A stretch of DNA of 64,000 nucleotides from Oscillospiraceae bacterium. GTDB taxonomy: Bacteria; Bacillota; Clostridia; Oscillospirales; Acutalibacteraceae. How positions within the stretch are numbered: position 1 is the first letter of the stretch; every line of letters begins with the position of its first letter. A program made the translations under genes and the position numbers. The notes below the pieces were generated by a model. The model had not been told where the DNA came from, made no database searches, and saw only the letters and a list, made by a program, of their open reading frames with translations. Below are positions 37,688-45,591 of the stretch, in pieces. The DNA is taken from assembly GCA_015066385.1 (NCBI GenBank), contig SVOJ01000013.1, forward strand, positions 1 through 64,000, in the 5' to 3' direction.

Positions 37688-38911
37688 TTGCACTTTAAAA
37701 ACGTCCTTGCTGTCATTCTTGTTTGTTGTATATTGTCACTTGTCGGTTGTGCACAAACGCAACAAAAAGTGCAGGAGAATATAACGGCAATTACCGGACG
37801 TTTTGTGCACCTGTTTGACGATGTTGGCGAAACGTTTTCCGTGCGTTCGCTCGAGAAGAGTAATCAGTCCATTCTTGAACCCGAATATATCACCTGGCAA
37901 ACAGCAAGACACTATTATGATGCACTTTCCGACAAAGAGAAACTTGCTTACCGTTGCATTTATAATGACATTTTCGGTCAGCCTGAACGTATTTCCGTTC
38001 CCATGCTGAAAACAGAAGAATTGCATGCTGCATTTACGGCATTACGGTATGACAATCCGCAACTTTTATTTTTAGGGGACGATGCCACTTTGCTGACGGC
38101 GGGTATGTATTGTTATTTTGTTCCCGTTTACACCATGTCTTATTGGGATGCGCGAACGGCTATTGAAAAAACCGCCGCAAAAGCACAAGAAGCGATTGCT
38201 TTATTTTCGCAAAATGCCGATGACTATGCAACTTTGCTTTCGCTTCATGATTATCTGTGTGATTTTTGCACCTACGCCGACGGTAAAAATGCCTCGCACT
38301 GCAACGGCGCACTGTTGGACGGATATGCAACCTGTGCAGGCTATACAAAAGCACTCAAACTGATGCTTGATATTGTTGGAATCGACAGTTGTGCCGTGAC
38401 GGGCAATGTTTCCGACGGCACTGCAGACATCAACCACATGTGGCTGGCCGTCAGTCTGGACGGCGTGTGGAGCTTTTGCGATCCGACATGGGATGATCCT
38501 GTTTCGGAAGACGGCTCACAAACCGTGGAGCACGGGTATTTTTCCGTATCCGCACAGCGTTTGTCTTTGACACATTCCGACATACAGCTGCCGTCGCACA
38601 TTGTCTGCGACAGCGAAGAATATGATTATTATCTCTTTGAAAATCTGTTTTGCACGCAGGACAATTATTTATCTGTCATTGCCGACGGCATTGCGGTTGC
38701 TTTGCAAAACGAAAAAACATTTGCGGAATTCCGTTTTGATTCTGACGATGCGTTGCAGGATGCCGCGGAAATTCTGTTTGTCGAGGGCGAGGTGTATGCC
38801 TTGCTGGAAGATGCGGCTTTTTTGTGTGAAAATTTACAAACAAAACGTATCGGATATTCCGTGGATGAAAAACGATTACAATTGAAACTGATTTTTTCAT
38901 TTGAAGAATAG
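37688..38911 (+). CDS. Transglutaminase-like lipoprotein
   Basis: 407 residues. A lipoprotein signal ends at LSLVGC (cysteine 21), so the protein is tethered to the outer face of the membrane. The middle carries a transglutaminase/cysteine-protease core: cysteine 216 in [12 protein letters not shown], histidine 250 in INHMWLAV and aspartate 265 in CDPTWDD, the complete triad. The start is a TTG with AAAGGAGAG 8 bases before it; no ATG fits as well. It follows the LCP-like gene and precedes folE. Cross-linking or peptide cleavage in the wall is possible; the substrate is unknown. Confidence 0.85.
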   Translation: MHFKNVLAVILVCCILSLVGCAQTQQKVQENITAITGRFVHLFDDVGETFSVRSLEKSNQSILEPEYITWQTARHYYDALSDKEKLAYRCIYNDIFGQPERISVPMLKTEELHAAFTALRYDNPQLLFLGDDATLLTAGMYCYFVPVYTMSYWDARTAIEKTAAKAQEAIALFSQNADDYATLLSLHDYLCDFCTYADGKNASHCNGALLDGYATCAGYTKALKLMLDIVGIDSCAVTGNVSDGTADINHMWLAVSLDGVWSFCDPTWDDPVSEDGSQTVEHGYFSVSAQRLSLTHSDIQLPSHIVCDSEEYDYYLFENLFCTQDNYLSVIADGIAVALQNEKTFAEFRFDSDDALQDAAEILFVEGEVYALLEDAAFLCENLQTKRIGYSVDEKRLQLKLIFSFEE

Positions 38912-38921
38912 AGGGAGATAT

Positions 38922-39476
38922 ATGGATTTAGAAAGAATTGAAAAAGCCGTACGCGAAATTCTTATCGCAATCGGCGAAGACCCCGACCGTGAAGGTCTTG
39001 TTGAGACCCCGAAACGGGTCGCCAATATGTATGCGGAGGTATTTTCGGGACTCGGTGACGATGCCACACAGCACCTGAAAATTTTCAACGAACAGCAGAA
39101 TGACGAAATGGTCATCGTGCGTGATATTCCGCTGTATTCCATGTGTGAGCATCATCTTCTGCCCTTTGTCGGCAAAGCACACATTGCCTATATTCCTGCC
39201 GACGGCAAAGTCATCGGGCTTTCCAAACTGGCAAGAATCGTCGGTGTGTTCGCGCGCAGACCGCAGTTGCAGGAGCGCCTGACCGCGCAGATCGCCGATT
39301 TTTTAGAAGAACATCTGCAACCCAAAGGTGTTGCCGTGGTGGTGGAAGCAGAACATCTTTGCATGACCATGCGAGGGGTTCGTGCCGCAGGCGCAAAAAC
39401 CAAAACGAGTGCCTTGCGCGGCTCGATGAAAAAAGATGCCCGCACACGTGCCGAAGCCTTATCACTGCTTGATTAA
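38922..39476 (+). CDS. folE: GTP cyclohydrolase I
   Basis: 184 residues. It makes dihydroneopterin triphosphate, first step to folate, and in many bacteria also feeds queuosine synthesis. Zinc ligands are cysteine 75 and histidine 78 in [10 protein letters not shown] and cysteine 147 in [12 protein letters not shown]-site residues lie in GKAHIAYIP and [12 protein letters not shown] 38922 follows AGAGGGAGA. The start lies 10 bases after the lipoprotein stop, so it is probably co-transcribed although functionally unrelated. Confidence 0.96.
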   Translation: MDLERIEKAVREILIAIGEDPDREGLVETPKRVANMYAEVFSGLGDDATQHLKIFNEQQNDEMVIVRDIPLYSMCEHHLLPFVGKAHIAYIPADGKVIGLSKLARIVGVFARRPQLQERLTAQIADFLEEHLQPKGVAVVVEAEHLCMTMRGVRAAGAKTKTSALRGSMKKDARTRAEALSLLD

Positions 39477-39480
39477 AAGA

Positions 39481-39517
39481 CAAAACCACACCGTTTGCGC
39501 GGTGTGGTCATTTTTTT
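39481..39517. terminator. Bidirectional terminator between folE and nudC
   Basis: ACCACACCG (39485-39493) pairs with CGGTGTGGT (39500-39508), with A and T tracts outside. Confidence 0.85.
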
Positions 39518-40328
39518 ATGGTATCAGTTTTTTGTATGTTCCCGATTTGAAAATGCCGATCATTTCGCGCGTCAGCGAAACTTTGTCATCTTCAAAATCG
39601 ATTTCTTCGGGTGAAAACCATTGTGCTTCTTCGAGTTCGTTGTTGTCAACGGTAAGGAGCGCATCACCGTCTGCTTCGCAGAAAAAGCCGAGCAGCAGGG
39701 AAGAAGACCGTCCCCACGGCTGGGATTTGTAATAGCGCAGATTTTTGACACGGATACCGACTTCTTCCATGACTTCACGGTGCACTGTCTGCTCAATCGT
39801 TTCCCCGATTTCCGCATAGCCTGCAACCAGTGCCCAATGTGCATAACCGCGGTTGTATTTTGTAAGGCAGATTCTGTCGTCATGGATAATTGCAACGATC
39901 ACGGCAGGGCAGATTTTGGGGTACACAACATTGCCGCAAGCGCACACCATGGCGCGCTCTGCTGTGCTGTGGTGCATTTTTTTTCCGCAACGCCCGCAGA
40001 AGCGGTTATCATTATACCATGTAAGCAGATGTGCGCCTGTTACCGCGGCAAAAGCTTGTTCGCGGTCGGGGTGGTTTGCGGCGGTGCGGACATTTATGTA
40101 GGTGTAATCGAAAAATTCGTCCGATTCACCTGCAAAATATTTTGTACTGCCGACCGAAAACAGGTATTCCCCGACCGTTTGCAGTTCGTTTGCCGTCGGA
40201 AAACACAGTTTCCCGTCACGCTCTGTGCACAGCACGGCATCGTTTTTTAAGCACAGCACAAAGTCCGTTTTTTCGGGCTTTGTCGATTTATATTGATTAA
40301 AAAAAGGTGAATTTATTTCTTGAATCAT
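39516..40328 (-). CDS. nudC: NAD(+) diphosphatase (NudC, Nudix)
   Basis: 270 residues. A zinc ribbon CGRCGKK...CACG lies at about 112-132. The Nudix box GYAEIGETIEQTVHREVMEE then VGI at about 175-197 holds the REVMEEVG helix. The NudC-specific SQPWGRSSSLLLGF follows. It splits NADH to NMNH and AMP and can decap NAD-capped RNA. Its start overlaps the stop of the GH3 gene (ATGA), so the two are translated together. Confidence 0.93.
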   Translation of the reverse strand: MIQEINSPFFNQYKSTKPEKTDFVLCLKNDAVLCTERDGKLCFPTANELQTVGEYLFSVGSTKYFAGESDEFFDYTYINVRTAANHPDREQAFAAVTGAHLLTWYNDNRFCGRCGKKMHHSTAERAMVCACGNVVYPKICPAVIVAIIHDDRICLTKYNRGYAHWALVAGYAEIGETIEQTVHREVMEEVGIRVKNLRYYKSQPWGRSSSLLLGFFCEADGDALLTVDNNELEEAQWFSPEEIDFEDDKVSLTREMIGIFKSGTYKKLIP

Positions 40329-42703
40329 ATCAGCTTTGTAAACATTTCAAGGATTCTTTTTACACACAGTTCCAGTTCTGCACGGGTCAGTTCACCGGCT
40401 TCGTAAGCGGCTTTGAGTTCATCGGGGTATCCGCAGTGCATCTTCATGTCGTTGCCTGCTTTTACTTCCACAACGGGGCGGTTTTTGACACCCCAGTCGG
40501 TCACGACCATGCCCTTAAAGCCCCATTCATCACGCAGAATGCCCGTCAGCAGTTCATAACTTTCGCTTGTGTGCAAGCCGTTGATGAGGTTGTAAGAGGA
40601 CATCAGTGTCCACGGATCGGCTTGCTTGACGCAGATCTCAAATGCTCTGAGATAAATCTCACGCAAGGCTCGTTCGGAAAGGCGGGAGTCACTTGCAAAG
40701 CGGTTTGCTTCCTTGTTGTTGCAGGCAAAATGCTTGATGGAAACCGCCGCTTTCTGTGACTGAATACCTCTGACGGATGCCGCGGCACATTTGCCTGCCA
40801 GCAGCGGATCTTCGGAATAATATTCAAAGTTTCTGCCGCACAGCGGATCTCTGTGGATGTTGAGTGCGGGAGCGAGCCACACACCGATGTTGTTTTCACG
40901 CAGTTCTGCACCGCCGCCGGCACCCACCTGTTCAATAAGGTCTGTGTTCCATGTGCAGGCAAGCAAGGTCGCACACGGCCATGCGGTGGTGGGAATGCCT
41001 GTTTTGATTTCAAGACGAAGACCTGCAGGTCCGTCTGCCGTGGGTACGGCAGGAATTTGGAGGCGTTCGAGACCGCCGAAACAACCCGTATTGGCAACCC
41101 CTGTGGGAGCCTGACCGCCGACTAAATAACACAGCTCGTCAATGGTCAACTGGGATACGAATTCGTCCATGGTCACAGTTTCGCCGACCTTGTCAAAAAT
41201 CTGTGTTTCATTCGGAGCCGTTGCACCTGAAGGCTTGATTTCACCGTAACGGTAGGTTTCTTCCCCCATGGGAAGGGTTTCGAAACTGCCGTCGGACAGC
41301 ATTCGTTTGGCAAGTTTAAAAGGACGGCACCAGTCGGAGCACTGCTTTGTGACGGTGTTTTCGTTGACCGTATATACATAATCCGCTTGCGTTGTATTAC
41401 GTACGGATGTGCCGATGTGGAATGTATAATCGCCTTGTTCAAGGACATAGGCAGATTTCTTCAATTTGCCGAGGTCGTCAAACGAAGCCATATCCGCAAT
41501 GTCAAAACGCATTATCAGCGTTTCGCTTTCACCGGGGGCGAGCAATTTGGTTTTGGCGAATGCCGCCAACTGCTTTGCAGGTTTGCCCAAAAGCCCCTGC
41601 GGTGCACTGTAATACACCTGCACCACTTCTTTGCCCGCAACCGAACCCGTGTTGGTCACATTGACAACGGTGTTGATTTTGCCGTTGTGTGCAAACACAA
41701 GCAGGTCGGAAAGGGCAAGCGTGGTATAAGAAAGACCGTAGCCGAATTCATAGCGCACGCCGTCTTTTGCACCCGGAATGGTTTCAAAATAACGGTAGCC
41801 GACATAAATATCGTCCGAATAATCCACATGGTCAAAGCATTCCCAGAAGTCTTCTTTTGTGGGGTAAACATCATAAGATTTTGCAATGGTGTCGGCAAGT
41901 CTGCCCGAAGGATTCACATCGCCGCAGATGACATCCGCAAGGGCACTGCCGCCCTCCATGCCGCCCTGCCATGCAAACAGCACAGCACCGATTTTTTCGT
42001 TTTCGGCAAAGTATTCGCAGTCGATGACCGCACCCGAATTGATCACGATGATGACTTTCTTAAACAATTCACAGCAACGGTCAAGGAGGTGCTTTTCAAT
42101 GTCAGACAGATAATAGTCATTGCCCTGCGGTCTTCTGTCCACACCTTCTGCCGAAAAACGGCTGAGAGTGATGATGGCGGTGTCAGCGTTTTCGGCGGCA
42201 GACACAATCAGTTCGTCGGGCACTTCTGCTTCCGTGACGTGCATGGCGGCAAAGGTGTCGTAGGTCATGTCGTCACGTTTCTGACAGAATTCCATGTTGT
42301 TGACAATGTCCCAACGGGCATCAATTTGTTCCTGTGTAAGCACATTCACGCTTTCTTTGCGGACATAATCTTTATAAAATTCAACAAGCGGTTTGTAAAT
42401 GAAAACCTTGTCTTCATCTTCTTTGGCGGCAAAGCCGTCAAAGATATTGCGGATATACGGGCAGTGCACATCACCGCTTCCGCCGCCGCCCTTGATGTAT
42501 TCAATGGTGGCTTTGCCGAACAGGGCAACGGTTTCTCCCTTTGCAAGAGGCAAAGTATTGTCGTCATTTTTAAGAAGCACAATGCCTTCGGTTGCGGCGG
42601 CTTTTGAAAGGGCAATATGCTCTTTGGATGCCGTGACCCGTCTGCCGTCTTTGCCCAAAGGCAGGCAAGGCTGATATCTGAATCGGTTGTATTTGTCGAT
42701 CAT
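40325..42703 (-). CDS. Domain-permuted GH3 beta-glucosidase-like enzyme
   Basis: 792 residues, no signal peptide. Domain order is reversed from the usual GH3: the alpha/beta sandwich comes first (about 25-260, GIVLLKNDDNTLPL), then a fibronectin III-like domain (about 330-440, VYYSAPQGLLGKPAKQL), and the TIM barrel last (about 520-792). The nucleophile is aspartate 736 in GMVVTDWG. The barrel also shows LNIHRDPLCGRNFEYYSEDP and KHFACNNKE substrate-site segments. This permuted layout is known from Ruminococcus and Butyrivibrio enzymes. It probably cleaves imported beta-glycosides. It overlaps nudC at its end. Confidence 0.93.
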   Translation of the reverse strand: MIDKYNRFRYQPCLPLGKDGRRVTASKEHIALSKAAATEGIVLLKNDDNTLPLAKGETVALFGKATIEYIKGGGGSGDVHCPYIRNIFDGFAAKEDEDKVFIYKPLVEFYKDYVRKESVNVLTQEQIDARWDIVNNMEFCQKRDDMTYDTFAAMHVTEAEVPDELIVSAAENADTAIITLSRFSAEGVDRRPQGNDYYLSDIEKHLLDRCCELFKKVIIVINSGAVIDCEYFAENEKIGAVLFAWQGGMEGGSALADVICGDVNPSGRLADTIAKSYDVYPTKEDFWECFDHVDYSDDIYVGYRYFETIPGAKDGVRYEFGYGLSYTTLALSDLLVFAHNGKINTVVNVTNTGSVAGKEVVQVYYSAPQGLLGKPAKQLAAFAKTKLLAPGESETLIMRFDIADMASFDDLGKLKKSAYVLEQGDYTFHIGTSVRNTTQADYVYTVNENTVTKQCSDWCRPFKLAKRMLSDGSFETLPMGEETYRYGEIKPSGATAPNETQIFDKVGETVTMDEFVSQLTIDELCYLVGGQAPTGVANTGCFGGLERLQIPAVPTADGPAGLRLEIKTGIPTTAWPCATLLACTWNTDLIEQVGAGGGAELRENNIGVWLAPALNIHRDPLCGRNFEYYSEDPLLAGKCAAASVRGIQSQKAAVSIKHFACNNKEANRFASDSRLSERALREIYLRAFEICVKQADPWTLMSSYNLINGLHTSESYELLTGILRDEWGFKGMVVTDWGVKNRPVVEVKAGNDMKMHCGYPDELKAAYEAGELTRAELELCVKRILEMFTKLI

Positions 42704-42735
42704 GTTAAAATCCGTCCTTTTGTATCTTTTTTTCT

Positions 42736-42764
42736 ATTTTAATTCTTTAAGCTCTGTTCGTCAA
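42736..42764 (-). promoter_or_regulatory. Promoter of the GH3-nudC unit
   Basis: On the minus strand: TTGACG (42764-42759), 17 bases, TAAAAT (42741-42736), 33 bases before the GH3 ATG. Confidence 0.75.
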
Positions 42765-42840
42765 GCAAAAAAGTATTTTATATAATCATCATTATGTTTG
42801 TATAATATTGCAAAATAATAAAATAACTATGTCGATTAAC

Positions 42841-42869
42841 TTGACACTTGTGTATAAAAATGCAATAAT
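42841..42869 (+). promoter_or_regulatory. Promoter of the Ntn-hydrolase gene
   Basis: TTGACA 42841-42846, 17 bases, AATAAT 42864-42869; AAAGGAGG follows before the ATG at 42891. Confidence 0.75.
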
Positions 42870-42890
42870 GAAGAAAAGGAGGCTGAAAAA

Positions 42891-43967
42891 ATGAAGAGAT
42901 CTAAAAAAATTATCCTTGCCGTAGTCTGTGTTCTGCTTGTGGTTGTGGGGGGCTTACTCATTGCTTTTCAAGGCGTACTGCGCACCCTGCTGAATGTGGA
43001 ACCTGACCCCGTGAACGGCATTTACACCATTGATTATGCCGCCGATTACAAACTCGATCAACTGCTTGAAGAAGGCGGTGCGGAAAACGAAGAAGAACTC
43101 GTGCAGTATATTCTGCGCATCATGCTCAAAGGGCTTCCCATTCCCGTGCAGTATGAAATCCCCGAACTCGCCTGCAGCACATTCTTTGCCGAAACCCCCG
43201 AAGGCGGTTACATTATGGGCCGAAATCTTGACAATCAGAAAACAGACCTTGCCGTGGTCAGAACCAATCCCAAGGACGGCTACAGCTCGGTATCCGTGGT
43301 AAATTTAAGTTTCCTGAGTTACAGCGAAACCCTGACCCCCGAAAAGTTTTTAAACCGCCTTAACACCGTTGCCACGCCGTTCTTCCCCTTGGACGGTGTG
43401 AATGAAAAAGGTCTTGCCGTCGGTGTTCTGCAGTTGCAGGCACCGCCCACGCATCAGGACAACGGCAAAGCAGACATCGGCACTACCCTTGCCATCCGTA
43501 TTCTGCTTGACAAGGCCGCAACGGTAGAAGAAGCCCTTGACCTGCTTGCCTCTTACGATATGCATGCATCAGCAAACGGTTGTTATCATCTGCAGATTTC
43601 CGATGCAACGGGCAACAGCGTGGTCGTGTCTTATGTCGGCAACGAAATGATCGTCACCGAAAAAGAAAACGGAATCATCGCCGCCACCAATTTCTATCTT
43701 CACGATGTTCCGTTTGAATATGAAAAACAGGGTGAAGACCGCTATGCGGTTCTCAAACAGACCCTGACCGAAAAGAATGCAATTCTCAGCCGCGAAGAAG
43801 GCATGGATCTTCTGCAGTCTGTTTCTTTCGAGGGTACACCGCCCGATGAAGAAGGAAGAGTTTATTGCACACAGTGGTCGTCGGTGTATGATCTGACCAA
43901 TCCGACCCTTTACATGTGTGTCGATCAGAAATACGACACGGTTTATACCTATCCCGTCATTGAATGA
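42891..43967 (+). CDS. Membrane-anchored Ntn hydrolase (choloylglycine hydrolase/C45-like)
   Basis: 358 residues. One membrane span or signal segment at 6-30 (KIILAVVCVLLVVVGGLLI), then a 65-residue spacer, then the Ntn core from ELAC-STFF: likely nucleophile cysteine 95 with arginine 111 in MGRNLDNQ, as in linear amide hydrolases such as bile-salt hydrolase and penicillin V acylase. A VNEKGLAVGVLQLQ strand and the late CTQWSSVYDL segment fit the family. Since an Ntn cysteine must be N-terminal to act, cleavage after residue 94 is implied. Substrate unknown: bile salts, N-acyl amino acids or acyl-homoserine lactones are all possible. Confidence 0.78.
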   Translation: MKRSKKIILAVVCVLLVVVGGLLIAFQGVLRTLLNVEPDPVNGIYTIDYAADYKLDQLLEEGGAENEEELVQYILRIMLKGLPIPVQYEIPELACSTFFAETPEGGYIMGRNLDNQKTDLAVVRTNPKDGYSSVSVVNLSFLSYSETLTPEKFLNRLNTVATPFFPLDGVNEKGLAVGVLQLQAPPTHQDNGKADIGTTLAIRILLDKAATVEEALDLLASYDMHASANGCYHLQISDATGNSVVVSYVGNEMIVTEKENGIIAATNFYLHDVPFEYEKQGEDRYAVLKQTLTEKNAILSREEGMDLLQSVSFEGTPPDEEGRVYCTQWSSVYDLTNPTLYMCVDQKYDTVYTYPVIE

Positions 43968-43982
43968 TAAACAAAAAAAGCT

Positions 43983-44016
43983 GCCCGACAGATTTCGGTC
44001 TGTCGGGCGATTTTTA
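43983..44016. terminator. Bidirectional terminator between the Ntn hydrolase and the phosphodiesterase gene
   Basis: GCCCGACAGA (43983-43992) pairs with TCTGTCGGGC (43999-44008), with A and T tracts outside. It ends the seven-gene minus operon as well. Confidence 0.88.
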
Positions 44017-45579
44017 TGCGATTGTGAATTTGTAATAAGCGGCAAGGTTCTTTGCGTCTTTGTCGCTGAATGTGCCGTCAAGCACAAGGAAATCGTCCAT
44101 GTTGAAAATGGTGTTGTGCTCGTTGTTGAATTTATGCAGTGCATCATTGCCGACGGTGAAGGGAAGTGCATCGATGTCGGTCAGCAACTCTTTATTGAAT
44201 CTGCCGACATGCTCGAGTTTAAAGTTGTAATAGCACTTGATTTCGCCGTTTTTGCGGTCAACGGAGATGGCGGTATGAATCCAGCCGTCCTTGATGTCTT
44301 CGGGGAAGGCGGTGATGAAATCGTCGTCATCGTCACCGATTCCGATGTTGATAAAGGTGTCGTTGTTGCGCATAACCACCAAAAAGCCTTTGTCCTTGCG
44401 GTTGGGACCGTATCCGCCTTTGGTGGCACAGATATCGGTCTCGAAAATGAGTGAACGGTCAATACGCAACCATGCGGCAATGGTGAAATCCCTGTCTCCG
44501 ATTTTGAAATCGTCATACACTGCACAGCCTGTTATGCCGAATTCGCCTCTTGAACCATAGACACCGCCCGAATAATATTTGCAAAGACCGATTTCCTTTT
44601 CATCGTGATTGCCTGTGGCATCGGTCAGGTCATTGTCTAAAAACAGGGCAAGAAGCAAACGGTTTTTGTCAATGTATGTGCCAAGACCTTCTCTTGCTTC
44701 AATGTGCGGTGTGGGGAATGGGGTGTATTCAATGCTTCGCACTTCCGGGCGGAAATAAGGTTTTTTGTATTCGGGGAACAGCCCTTCGGGAATCTGCGAA
44801 GAAAAGCCGTTTGCATCATATTCGGGAATGTCAAGTCCCAATGCATACAGCACAATTGCCGCCATGTCTTTGGTGGTTGTGTACCCGACCTGACTTTTTT
44901 GAATGCCTTTGCCTGTTGCGGCAAAGTAGACGTATTTTTCACCGTCCGTGTAGCCGCCGTGTCCGCGTATCCATCCGCCGTGGTCGGCGGTGACGATAAA
45001 CAGCGTTTCATCGAGAATGTCCGCTTTTTTGTAGGCTTCATAAACTTTGCCGACGAGGGCATCAATTTCGGTGATTTTTTGCAAGTGTCCTTCCTTGCCG
45101 TAACCGCAACCGTGCCCTGCACCATCCACATCGTCATATTGCACGAACAGATATTTCGGCTTTTTTGCAACGCAGTCAAGAATTATCGGGGTCAGTTCCG
45201 CGTCGTTGGCTGCCGTGTGTTTGTCCACACCGATGCCGTCTTCAATGATGCCGATGTTGATGGGATTCCAGTTGTTGCAGGCGGCAAGGTAAGCATCGGG
45301 ATATTTTTCACGGATCCGCTTGAAAACGGACGGAAGTGCATCGTTTGTGTATGGATGCGAACCGACAATGCTGTTGGTCAGTCCGTGTACGGCAGGCATG
45401 GCACCTAAAAGCATTGCACCCCAGTTCTGTGCACTGATGGTGGGGTCAAGGGACAGAGCATCATATGTGACCGCACCGTTTGCAAAGATTTCATCCATGC
45501 AAGGTGTGGCGGCATGTTGATTGAAGTTTCCCATGCCGTCAATGCCGATGAGAGCAACATACTTATATGTGTTATTCAT
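44014..45579 (-). CDS. Alkaline-phosphatase-superfamily phosphodiesterase fused to a LamG-like domain
   Basis: 521 residues. The first part (about 1-300) is an alkaline phosphatase/nucleotide pyrophosphatase fold: IGIDGMGNF with the first metal aspartate, LDPTISAQNWG with the likely nucleophile threonine or serine, DDVDGAGHGCGYG and VTADHGGWIRGHGG metal sites. The C-terminal 200 residues form a concanavalin/LamG-like sandwich (TIAAWLRIDRSLIF and GWIHTAISVDRKNGEIK). No signal peptide is present, though LamG domains are usually extracellular. ATG 45579 is chosen after AAAGGGG. It is the last gene of the seven-gene operon. Confidence 0.82.
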   Translation of the reverse strand: MNNTYKYVALIGIDGMGNFNQHAATPCMDEIFANGAVTYDALSLDPTISAQNWGAMLLGAMPAVHGLTNSIVGSHPYTNDALPSVFKRIREKYPDAYLAACNNWNPINIGIIEDGIGVDKHTAANDAELTPIILDCVAKKPKYLFVQYDDVDGAGHGCGYGKEGHLQKITEIDALVGKVYEAYKKADILDETLFIVTADHGGWIRGHGGYTDGEKYVYFAATGKGIQKSQVGYTTTKDMAAIVLYALGLDIPEYDANGFSSQIPEGLFPEYKKPYFRPEVRSIEYTPFPTPHIEAREGLGTYIDKNRLLLALFLDNDLTDATGNHDEKEIGLCKYYSGGVYGSRGEFGITGCAVYDDFKIGDRDFTIAAWLRIDRSLIFETDICATKGGYGPNRKDKGFLVVMRNNDTFINIGIGDDDDDFITAFPEDIKDGWIHTAISVDRKNGEIKCYYNFKLEHVGRFNKELLTDIDALPFTVGNDALHKFNNEHNTIFNMDDFLVLDGTFSDKDAKNLAAYYKFTIA

Positions 45580-45591
45580 AAACACACCCCT

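Noticed and set aside
41387..42607. 406-codon open frame opposite the GH3 gene
   Set aside because: Shadow frame with no ribosome site and no known domain; GH3 motifs are on the minus strand.
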